A stretch of DNA of 5,583 nt from DASWRT01 sp036403035 (GCA_036403035.1 DASWRT010000466.1:1-5583), one strand, 5' to 3'. Counted from the stretch's first letter, positions 1 to 4,637 are shown. The notes: generated by a model not told the origin, from the sequence alone. A program made the numbers and translations.

Positions 1-469
1 TCCCGCCGACGATCACCGCGACCATCAGCACGAGCTGGAACACCGAGCCGATCACGATTACCGAGAGCTTCTGCGCCTCGCCGACCCCCGCCCACAGGAT
101 CAGCAGCGGGATGAAGGCGGATGCCGGCAGATAGCGGGCGAACGAGATGAACGGCTCGAAAAACGCCTCGACCGCCTTGAACGCGCCCATCGCGATGCCG
201 AGCGGCACCGCGACGAGCGCGGCCAGGACGAAGCCGCCGATCACGCGCCAGATCGTGACGCCGATATCGGCGGCGAACCCGTATTCGGTGAACAGGTCCC
301 ATCCGGCGCGGAGCGTCGTCACCGGGTCGGCGAGGAAGAGCGGCTTGACGAGGCCGCTCGACGTCGCCCCCGCCCATGCCGCGAACAGCACGACGAAGAA
401 CAAGACGCCGAGCGCAGTGCGGAGCCCCGGCGGTATCGGCCGGAGCGGGGTGAGGAAACGCGAATCCAC
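1..469 (-). CDS. ABC transporter permease, TauC/SsuC type (partial, runs off the left edge)
   Basis: This is the inner-membrane channel subunit of an ABC importer for an anion such as a sulfonate, nitrate or related compound. The first 156 residues are visible. The N-terminus is short and cytoplasmic (MDSRFLTPLRPIPPGLR). A first membrane helix lies at about residues 18-36, a second at about 76-95 (GGFVLAALVAVPLGIAMG), and hydrophobic stretches follow at about 117-128 and 136-156. The segment around residues 112-134 (RYLPASAFIPLLILWAGVGE) is typical of the BPD_transp_1 domain of TauC/SsuC permeases. The EAA loop that contacts the ATPase lies beyond the window. The start is taken as the GTG at 469-467. 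The frame upstream is closed by a TGA overlapping the end of the preceding gene, and I see no ATG or clear Shine-Dalgarno sequence. The start follows the binding-protein stop by 49 bases, so the two are probably cotranscribed. The substrate cannot be told from sequence. Confidence 0.9.
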   Translation of the reverse strand, partial: MDSRFLTPLRPIPPGLRTALGVLFFVVLFAAWAGATSSGLVKPLFLADPVTTLRAGWDLFTEYGFAADIGVTIWRVIGGFVLAALVAVPLGIAMGAFKAVEAFFEPFISFARYLPASAFIPLLILWAGVGEAQKLSVIVIGSVFQLVLMVAVIVGG

Positions 470-518
470 GGCGATGGCGACGGCGGCGGCAGGGGCGTAG
501 GCGGGCAGGGCGGGCGGC

Positions 519-1469
519 TTACTTCACGAAGCTCGGATCGAGCATCTTGTCGAGGTCGGGCGTCTTCTTCATGACGCCGGCCTCGAGCTGAATCTCCGCG
601 GCCGCTTTCTGGAATTCCGGGATCATCCCGGTCATCTGCCGCTCGTTCGTCGGTTTGTCGATCCACTTGATGTACTTGGCCGAATCGCCGAACTGCGGTC
701 CGGTCTGCTTCACCGCCGCGCCCATGATCTCGTAGGATTTGGCCTGATCGGTCCTGATCATGTCGAGCGCGTCGAACCAGCCGGCGACGATTCCCTCCAC
801 CGCCTTACGGTTCTTCTGGATGAAGTCCGGCTGGAAGGAGAGGGTGTCGATGACGCAGGGGTAGTCGACGGTGGTCGCGACGATCTTCGCGTCCTTCATG
901 TCGCGGATCTGGGAGAGATACGGCTCGTAGGTCGAGGCGCCGTCGTACTGGCCGGCGACGAAGGCCTGCGCGGCCGGCTGCGGCGCGAGCGTCACGGTGT
1001 GGACGTCCTTGATGCTCATGCCGCTCTTCTTCAGCACGTAGGCGAGGACGAAGTACGGCGTGGTGCCGGCGCCGTCGACGGCGATCGTCTTGGCCTTCAG
1101 GCTCTTCACGTCGGCGATCGGCGCGCGCGCCGCAAGTCCGTCGCCGCCGTTCGAGTTGTCGAGCACCAGCACCTGCGTCACCGGCAGCGTCGTCGCCCAC
1201 AGGAGCTGCGTGTCGACCGTCGTCGCGACGCCCTGCACGTCGCCGGAGGCGAGCGCCGCGAGGCGGTCCGTCTGCGCGATGAACTTGATCTCGACATCGA
1301 CGCCGTTCTTCTTGAACAGTCCCGCCTTCTCGGCGAGCGTCAACGGCGCGAACCCGGTCCAGCCGCTGATGGCGAGGACGACCTTCGGCGCGGTCTGGGC
1401 TGCCGCGGGCTCGGCTGCGGCGGCGGCGAGAACGGCGGCGGCGGCCGTGGCGAGCAGGCGTTTCATCAT
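519..1469 (-). CDS. ABC transporter substrate-binding protein, TauA/SsuA/NMT1-like
   Basis: This periplasmic binding protein of 316 residues delivers the substrate to the neighbouring permease. It opens with a Sec signal peptide: MMKRLL, an Ala-rich core, and a likely cleavage site near residues 22-25 (PAAAQ). Mature-domain features fit the NMT1/TauA family: SGWTGFAPLTLAEKAGLFKK near residues 35-54, where family members read 'a...G.F...G', and GAGTTPYFVLAYVLKKSG at 133-150. A segment at 170-186 (FVAGQYDGASTYEPYLS) matches the usual 'G..Da...wepy' region. The length is normal for the family. Either ATG (1469 or 1466) can serve as start; both follow the purine-rich AGGGAGAGAGAG. The frame stays open to an ATG at 1538, but the extra 23 residues would precede the signal peptide, so I reject that start. 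The ligand could be a sulfonate, nitrate, a pyrimidine or an aromatic acid; the sequence does not decide. Confidence 0.92.
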   Translation of the reverse strand: MMKRLLATAAAAVLAAAAAEPAAAQTAPKVVLAISGWTGFAPLTLAEKAGLFKKNGVDVEIKFIAQTDRLAALASGDVQGVATTVDTQLLWATTLPVTQVLVLDNSNGGDGLAARAPIADVKSLKAKTIAVDGAGTTPYFVLAYVLKKSGMSIKDVHTVTLAPQPAAQAFVAGQYDGASTYEPYLSQIRDMKDAKIVATTVDYPCVIDTLSFQPDFIQKNRKAVEGIVAGWFDALDMIRTDQAKSYEIMGAAVKQTGPQFGDSAKYIKWIDKPTNERQMTGMIPEFQKAAAEIQLEAGVMKKTPDLDKMLDPSFVK

Positions 1470-1567
1470 CTCGAACTCTCTCTCCCTGTTCTGCGCTGCG
1501 GGCGAGCGTATGGTCCGCGCGGCGCCGACGGCGGGCACGACGCCCGGTCCGCATTTGCCTTCGTGCC

Positions 1568-1596
1568 TTGATACAGCCTCCGGCCAGCGCTTTCAA
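1568..1596 (-). promoter_or_regulatory. Candidate sigma-70-type promoter of the ABC transporter operon
   Basis: Reading the minus strand, a -35-like TTGAAA (1596-1591, five of six consensus bases) is followed by 17 bases and then TATCAA (1573-1568, four of six). Transcription would begin near 1561. That leaves a 5' UTR of about 90 bases before the ATG at 1469. The call rests on consensus matching and position only. Confidence 0.45.
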
Positions 1597-1657
1597 ACGA
1601 TGCGGGAAATGCGTCCGCGCCCCTTGGCGGCTCCGCCGTTTGATGGAAGGATGCAGC

Positions 1658-1671
1658 CCGTCCGCGGACGG
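1658..1671. repeat. Perfect 14-base palindrome, possible operator
   Basis: CCGTCCG followed directly by CGGACGG is a perfect dyad with no spacer. It lies 60 bases upstream of the dehydrogenase start codon and 61 bases upstream of the -35 candidate of the divergent operon. A dimeric regulator could bind such a site, but palindromes arise easily in DNA this rich in GC. The function is inference. Confidence 0.35.
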
Positions 1672-1731
1672 CCTCGCAGACCGGGCCGGCCGATCATCAG
1701 AGAAACGATCGACAGAGGAGCGCCCGGCGTC

Positions 1732-2673
1732 ATGAAACCAGAGATCGTCGTCACCGGCTCGATGTATCCGGCAACCTTGCAGGCGCTCGACGACACCTTC
1801 ACCACTCATCATCTGTGGAAGGCGGAGGATCCGGCGGCGCTGCTCGCCTCGGTGCGCGACCGGGTACGCGCGATCGCGACGCCCGGCGGGCGCGGCGCCG
1901 ACGCCGCGCTGATGGATGCGCTGCCGAAACTGGAAATCATCTCCTGCTTCGCGGTCGGCGTCGACGCTGTCGACCTGGGCGCCGCCAAGGCCCGCGGCAT
2001 CGCCGTCACCAACACGCCCGACGTGCTGACCGACGACGTCGCCGATATCGCACTGGCGCTGACCCTCGCCGTCGAGCGCCAGATCTGCCAGGGCGACCGC
2101 TTCGTCCGCGCGGGCAAATGGCCGACGAGCGGCTTTCCCTATGGACGCAAGCTCGGCGGCCGGACGATGGGCATCGTCGGGCTGGGGCGGATCGGCCTCG
2201 CCGTCGCGCAGCGCGCCGCGGCCTTCGGCATGAAGATCGTCTATCACGGGCCGCGCGAGAAGGCTGAAGGCGGCGCGTACCGTTTCTATCCCGACCTCGT
2301 CGCGATGGCGCGGGACAGCGACGTGCTCGCCGTCACCTGTCCGGGCGGCGCCGCGACGCGCCACCTGATCGGTGCGGCGGTGCTGGAAGCGCTCGGTCCG
2401 GAAGGCGTCGTGGTCAACGTCTCCCGCGGGTCGGTGATCGACGAGGCGGCGCTTGTCGCGGCGCTTCAGGCCGGCAAGGTCGGCGGCGCCGGCCTCGACG
2501 TGTTCCAGAACGAGCCGCGGGTCCCGGAGGTCCTGTTCGGCATGGACAACGTCGTGCTGCTGCCGCACATCGGCAGCCAAACTCACGACACGCGGGCAGC
2601 GATGGGCCAGCTCGTCGTCGACAACCTGAAAGCCCATTTCGCGGGCCAGCCGCTGCTGACGCGGGTGGTGTAG
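1732..2673 (+). CDS. D-2-hydroxyacid dehydrogenase (glyoxylate/hydroxypyruvate reductase type)
   Basis: This 313-residue cytosolic oxidoreductase of the D-isomer-specific 2-hydroxyacid dehydrogenase family interconverts 2-keto acids and D-2-hydroxyacids using NAD(P)H. The length is normal. The substrate-binding part includes FAVGVDAVDL at residues 73-82 and NTPDVLTDDVADIALAL at 94-110. The Rossmann fold carries GLGRIG at 150-155. The catalytic residues are all present: Arg232 in NVSRGS, Glu261 in NEPR and His279 in LPHIGS, with the conserved Asp in GLDVF at 254-258. The strand that follows the glycine motif ends VYHGPRE, with no Asp to hold the NAD ribose and with an Arg nearby. This favours NADP(H), as in plant and bacterial hydroxy(phenyl)pyruvate/glyoxylate reductases. 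The ATG at 1732 follows AGAGGAG (1714-1720) by 11 bases; the frame runs open far upstream but only across the antisense binding-protein gene. The exact substrate is unknown. Confidence 0.93.
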   Translation: MKPEIVVTGSMYPATLQALDDTFTTHHLWKAEDPAALLASVRDRVRAIATPGGRGADAALMDALPKLEIISCFAVGVDAVDLGAAKARGIAVTNTPDVLTDDVADIALALTLAVERQICQGDRFVRAGKWPTSGFPYGRKLGGRTMGIVGLGRIGLAVAQRAAAFGMKIVYHGPREKAEGGAYRFYPDLVAMARDSDVLAVTCPGGAATRHLIGAAVLEALGPEGVVVNVSRGSVIDEAALVAALQAGKVGGAGLDVFQNEPRVPEVLFGMDNVVLLPHIGSQTHDTRAAMGQLVVDNLKAHFAGQPLLTRVV

Positions 2674-2734
2674 CGGACGACCGCAAGCGGATCGCCGACG
2701 CCGGAGCGGGACGTAGCGCCCATCGAGAAGGGCC
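2674..2734. other. Short convergent spacer between the dehydrogenase and crcB stops
   Basis: Sixty-one bases lie between two convergent stop codons. I see no hairpin followed by a T-run on either strand, so termination here may be Rho-dependent or occur within the opposing gene. Confidence 0.5.
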
Positions 2735-3178
2735 CTATGTCCGGAAGCCCGCGGTATCGCCGATGCTGCTGCCGTGGGTGGTGTCGCCGCCGAGCCCGGC
2801 CGCGAGATATTGGCCGAGCGCGGCGCCGGCGATGCAGGCGAGCACCGACGACACGGCGTAGGCGACCGCGCGCCACGCTTCGCCTTCGCGCAGCATCTGC
2901 AACGTCTGGATGCTGAACGCCGAGAAAGTCGTGAAGCCGCCACAGAGCCCGGCCATCGCGAAAAGACGCATCTCGGCGCTCGCCGGCCGCAGCCCGAAAG
3001 GAGCGGTCACCGTCCCGACGAGTCCGATGACGAACGATCCGGTGACGTTGATCAGCAGCGTGCCCCACGGGAAGCTCTCGCCGAACCTCTCGGCGACTGC
3101 GAGCCCGACGCCGTACCGCGCCATGCCGCCGAGCGCGCTGCCGAGCCCGACGTAAAGGTAGGCGGCGACCGCGTTCAT
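2735..3178 (-). CDS. crcB: Fluoride ion channel CrcB/Fluc
   Basis: This small inner-membrane protein exports fluoride as a dual-topology dimer in bacteria. The 147-residue product has four hydrophobic segments at about 5-28, 37-58, 70-94 and 103-128. Family signatures are all visible: GLGGMARYG-like GSALGGMARYG at 13-23 with Arg21, the pore Asn44 in FPWGTLLINVTGSF (36-49), and GGFTTFSAFS at 80-89. The last motif carries the two pore phenylalanines Phe82 and Phe85 and the backbone turn that binds the central sodium. A hydrophilic tail of about 20 residues (after 127) extends past the usual end. The ATG at 3178 has a GGAGG (3189-3185) six bases upstream, which decides the start over an in-frame ATG at 3196 and an earlier one at 3367 that lies inside the riboswitch. 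The gene stands alone and converges on the dehydrogenase gene. Expression should rise with fluoride through the riboswitch upstream. Confidence 0.96.
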   Translation of the reverse strand: MNAVAAYLYVGLGSALGGMARYGVGLAVAERFGESFPWGTLLINVTGSFVIGLVGTVTAPFGLRPASAEMRLFAMAGLCGGFTTFSAFSIQTLQMLREGEAWRAVAYAVSSVLACIAGAALGQYLAAGLGGDTTHGSSIGDTAGFRT

Positions 3179-3206
3179 CGGCCGCCTCCGTCGCATGAAG
3201 CGGCCG
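3179..3206 (-). promoter_or_regulatory. Hairpin enclosing the crcB ribosome binding site
   Basis: On the minus strand a perfect 7-bp GC stem, CGGCCGC (3206-3200) with GCGGCCG (3185-3179), closes a 14-base loop. The loop contains GGAG of the crcB Shine-Dalgarno GGAGG, and the 3' arm ends exactly one base before the ATG. Formed in the mRNA, it would cover the spacer between Shine-Dalgarno and start codon. It could serve as the translational expression platform of the riboswitch; this role is inference. Confidence 0.45.
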
Positions 3207-3231
3207 CGATGCACGACCGACGGCGATTCCG

Positions 3232-3263
3232 AAGGATGATGGAAAACAACATTTCCGATCCTT
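3232..3263 (-). promoter_or_regulatory. Leader hairpin upstream of crcB
   Basis: On the minus strand AAGGAT (3263-3258) pairs with ATCCTT (3237-3232), and inside it GGAAA (3256-3252) pairs with TTTCC (3245-3241). These are separated by a 1/3 internal loop and closed by a six-base loop. This 11-bp imperfect hairpin sits in the crcB leader and is unusually A/T-rich for the window. No U-run follows its 3' arm, so it is not a standard intrinsic terminator. It may be part of the expression platform or only a spacer structure. Confidence 0.4.
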
Positions 3264-3283
3264 TCCAAGTCCGACTCGACGCA

Positions 3284-3356
3284 TGCGCGGAGTGGGACAG
3301 CGGCACCCGCCATGGTTGCGGGTTGCGGAGACACACCTACCGCCCGTTTCCGCGCA
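3284..3356 (-). promoter_or_regulatory. Long-range stem with nested hairpin directly 3' of the fluoride aptamer
   Basis: TGCGCGGA (minus strand, 3356-3349), starting just after the aptamer's last conserved bases, is perfectly complementary to TCCGCGCA (3291-3284), 57 bases further on. Nested within is a second perfect stem, ACCCGC (3323-3318) with GCGGGT (3310-3305), with a seven-base loop. Together they could form a compact leader domain whose base touches the 3' end of the aptamer. The pairing is seen in the sequence; a switching role is inference. Confidence 0.4.
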
Positions 3357-3406
3357 GTAGGAGTCATCAGCCTGGAAAGGCGGTTGCGGGGGACTCCATC
3401 CCCGTC
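3355..3406 (-). ncRNA. Fluoride riboswitch aptamer (crcB motif)
   Basis: On the minus strand the sequence matches the fluoride riboswitch fold element by element. P1 is CGGGG (3404-3400) with CCCCG (3391-3387), enclosing the conserved loop AUGGAGUC (3399-3392). P3 is GCCU (3381-3378) with AGGC (3373-3370), closed by UUCC. After P3 comes the conserved UGAUG, then GACUCC (3365-3360), which is fully complementary to GGAGUC (3397-3392) of the P1 loop and makes the six-base pseudoknot. UACUG completes the motif. The layout is the same as that of the structurally known Thermotoga petrophila aptamer. It lies about 175 bases upstream of the crcB start on the same strand, the classic target of this class. 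Binding of fluoride with magnesium should turn crcB on. Homology is read by eye; a covariance-model search would confirm it. Confidence 0.93.
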
Positions 3407-3417
3407 ACGAGAAAGAA

Positions 3418-3444
3418 ATTATGTCTCGCGATCGGAACCGTCAA
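3418..3444 (-). promoter_or_regulatory. Candidate promoter of the riboswitch-crcB unit
   Basis: On the minus strand TTGACG (3444-3439) is a five-of-six match to the -35 consensus. The A/T-rich CATAATTT follows; CATAAT (3423-3418) is five of six to the -10 box with a 15-base spacer, and one- or two-base shifts give weaker hexamers at 16-17. Transcription would begin near 3411, just ahead of P1, so the aptamer would be the first structure transcribed. The position fits the riboswitch well, but the spacer is short. Confidence 0.55.
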
Positions 3445-3502
3445 CCCGACGCCTTGTCGCATCCCCGATCGCGCGTTCCATCATCGGAGCCCCTGCGGGC
3501 AT

Positions 3503-3524
3503 GCCGCACGGGTGATCGTGCGGC
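3503..3524 (-). terminator. Strong hairpin abutting the stop codon of the small lipoprotein gene
   Basis: On the minus strand GCCGCACG (3524-3517) pairs perfectly with CGTGCGGC (3510-3503) across a six-base loop. The stem begins with the last base of the TAG stop codon. No U-run follows, so it is not a canonical intrinsic terminator. It may still stop or stabilise the transcript and insulate the crcB promoter 60 bases downstream on the same strand. Confidence 0.4.
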
Positions 3525-3979
3525 TACGACCCGCGGCGGAAGCTCCGCGCGCACAGGGTGACGTCGCCTTCGACGAAGATGTCGGAAACGACGCCCGCGC
3601 GCGTGACGGCGCCCTGCACGATGCAGGCCCCTCTAGCCGAGGCATTGTCGGAGTCCTGGACGACCCAGGCACGCTGCCATGCGACGATATACGCGCCGGC
3701 CGATGCGGCGACCGGCCGCACGCCGGCCGGCTGGCCGAGCGCCGCGAAGACGGCGCCGATCCCCTGGCCGCGGAGCGCCTCGAAGAACGCCGCGCCGTCG
3801 CGGCCGGCGGCCGGCGTCACGGGGGCCTCCGACGGCGTCGGCGCCGTCGCGCAGCCAGCCGCGGCGCCGGAGAGGACGGCGAACATGGCCAGCATCGCCG
3901 CTGCCTGGGCTGGGTTGAATTGCAGGCGGCCGTGCCTATTTCCGCGCAGCATGCGACCGGTTTCGCCGTTCATAGCCAT
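3524..3979 (-). CDS. Hypothetical small lipoprotein
   Basis: I do not recognise this protein. The reading frame gives 151 residues with a long basic N-terminal region (RMLRGNRHGR), a hydrophobic stretch at about 25-41 and a lipobox-like GAAAGC ending at Cys43. This suggests export and lipid attachment, most likely in the outer membrane. The mature part starts with a Pro/Ala/Thr linker and then reads AAFFEALRGQGIGAVFAALG (63-82), followed by a beta-rich stretch. Two further cysteines, Cys119 (GACIVQG) and Cys143 (DVTLCA), could form a disulfide. The pattern 'G.....LG.P.....C.v..G.v......G...C' resembles many small proteobacterial lipoproteins of unknown function. The start is uncertain: ATGs at 3979, 3973, 3952 and 3895 are all in frame and none has a clear Shine-Dalgarno sequence. 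It is divergent from the 17-kDa-like lipoprotein gene, with a gap of about 53 bases. Confidence 0.65.
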   Translation of the reverse strand: MAMNGETGRMLRGNRHGRLQFNPAQAAAMLAMFAVLSGAAAGCATAPTPSEAPVTPAAGRDGAAFFEALRGQGIGAVFAALGQPAGVRPVAASAGAYIVAWQRAWVVQDSDNASARGACIVQGAVTRAGVVSDIFVEGDVTLCARSFRRGS

Positions 3980-4032
3980 GTGAGGCCGGTCCGCCACGCC
4001 TCCATCCATAGTCAGCAGCGGTGAGGTTTTCG
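3980..4032. promoter_or_regulatory. Short divergent gap between two lipoprotein genes
   Basis: About 53 bases separate the two divergent starts, too few for two full non-overlapping promoters. A GAGG at 4023-4026 is the ribosome binding site of the plus-strand gene. A weak plus-strand promoter-like pair, TTGAAT (3915-3920) with TATTTC (3937-3942) at 16 bases, lies inside the opposing gene. I see no good match for the minus-strand promoter. Confidence 0.3.
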
Positions 4033-4530
4033 ATGCATCACACCATGAAGATGGTTGCCGTCCTCGCGATGTCCGCCTCTCTCGCCGCCTGTACCGCCGA
4101 TCAGCAGTTCGGCGCCAACAAGACGACCGGCGGTGGGCTGGTCGGCGCCGGGCTCGGCGGCCTTGCCGGCTCGCAGCTCGGCAGCGGCAGCGGTAAGCTT
4201 GCCACGACGGCGATCGGCGTGCTGCTCGGCGCACTCGCCGGCAGCAACGTCGGTCAATCGCTCGACCGTGCCGATCATGCCGCTGCCGAACGCACTGCCG
4301 GACAGGCGTTCGAGTCGAATTCGACCGGACAAGCATCGACGTGGCGCAATCCCGACAACGGTCATTACGGCACGGTCACGCCGACTCGCACGATGGAGCA
4401 GTCGAATGGCGAAGTCTGCCGCGAGTTCCAGCAGACCATCGTGGTCGGCGGGCAGACGCAGCAGGGCGTCGGAACAGCCTGCCGTCAAGCTGACGGCACG
4501 TGGCAGATCGTCAGCAACCGAGCGATGTAA
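4033..4530 (+). CDS. Glycine-zipper 17-kDa surface-antigen-like outer-membrane lipoprotein
   Basis: This 165-residue predicted lipoprotein resembles the Rickettsia 17-kDa antigen family. The signal peptide MHHTMKMVAVLAMSASLAAC ends in a good lipobox (SLAAC, lipidated Cys20). A glycine-zipper segment follows at 33-74 (GGGLVGAGLGGLAGSQLG, then GVLLGALAGSNVG), able to insert as a two-helix hairpin. The C-terminal domain carries the family pattern EVCREFQQTIVVGG (127-140) and GTACRQADGTWQIV (147-160), with Cys129 and Cys150 likely paired. Such proteins sit in the outer membrane and are thought to support envelope integrity; their exact role is unsettled. The ATG at 4033 is chosen because GAGG lies six bases upstream; the in-frame GTG at 4021 would swallow that site. 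The gene converges on the sugar kinase gene. Confidence 0.92.
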   Translation: MHHTMKMVAVLAMSASLAACTADQQFGANKTTGGGLVGAGLGGLAGSQLGSGSGKLATTAIGVLLGALAGSNVGQSLDRADHAAAERTAGQAFESNSTGQASTWRNPDNGHYGTVTPTRTMEQSNGEVCREFQQTIVVGGQTQQGVGTACRQADGTWQIVSNRAM

Positions 4531-4556
4531 GACCCCCGGTCGCTGAACTTGGCTCA

Positions 4557-4620
4557 TCGGCCGGTGGTTGAGCTCGCGCGCCATTTGAGCGACACCCGCT
4601 CGGCATCGGTCAACGGCCGA
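4557..4620. terminator. Imperfect inverted repeat between convergent genes, possible bidirectional terminator
   Basis: TCGGCC (4557-4562) pairs with GGCCGA (4615-4620) and, after a four-base bulge, GTTGA (4567-4571) pairs with TCAAC (4610-4614). Inside the loop lies a smaller hairpin, GAGCG (4587-4591) with CGCTC (4597-4601). The structure fills most of the 107-base gap between two convergent stop codons. No T-run flanks it on either strand, so intrinsic termination is doubtful. Confidence 0.3.
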
Positions 4621-4637
4621 GGCGGCGAAATAAGAAG

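Larger units (their letters stand above)
1470..1731. promoter_or_regulatory. Divergent intergenic region between the ABC operon and the dehydrogenase
   Basis: This 262-base gap separates two divergent start codons and must carry the control signals of both transcription units. It contains the promoter candidate listed separately for the ABC operon, a perfect 14-base palindrome at 1658-1671, and three copies of GTCCGCG at 1513, 1613 and 1660. A small hairpin, CGGGC/GCCCG at 1532-1546, would fall in the 5' UTR of the binding-protein gene. I see no convincing small gene, and no regulator gene is adjacent. Confidence 0.6.

Noticed and set aside
147..500. Plus-strand 117-codon frame over the permease
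   Set aside because: It is antisense to a permease with well-matched transmembrane and family motifs, and has no features of its own.
1470..1538. Longer start for the binding protein at 1538
   Set aside because: It would add 23 residues ahead of a clear signal peptide, while the ATG pair at 1469/1466 has a purine-rich ribosome site.
2674..2734. Possible intrinsic terminator between the dehydrogenase and crcB
   Set aside because: Only short GC-rich complementarities are present, with no T-run on either strand.
805..2943. A 712-codon minus-strand open frame
   Set aside because: It lies antisense to the dehydrogenase and out of frame across the binding-protein gene. Its product is a low-complexity Arg/Ala-rich string with no family features, as expected of a shadow frame in GC-rich DNA.
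3232..3263. The A/T-rich leader hairpin as an intrinsic terminator of the riboswitch
   Set aside because: The U-rich part forms the stem itself and is not a tail after it; CGGAAUCG follows the 3' arm.
2583..3284. A 233-codon minus-strand frame starting in the crcB leader
   Set aside because: It overlaps crcB in another frame and reads as Arg-rich shadow sequence; only the crcB frame has transmembrane and pore motifs.
2774..4024. A 416-codon plus-strand open frame across crcB, the riboswitch and the lipoprotein gene
   Set aside because: It is antisense to crcB, which has full motif support, and to the riboswitch. Its composition is Arg/Pro/Ala-rich without recognisable domains.
3980..4336. 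Extension of the small lipoprotein gene upstream to 4336
   Set aside because: The extension lies antisense to the 17-kDa-like gene and would put over 100 Arg/Ser-rich residues in front of a signal peptide.
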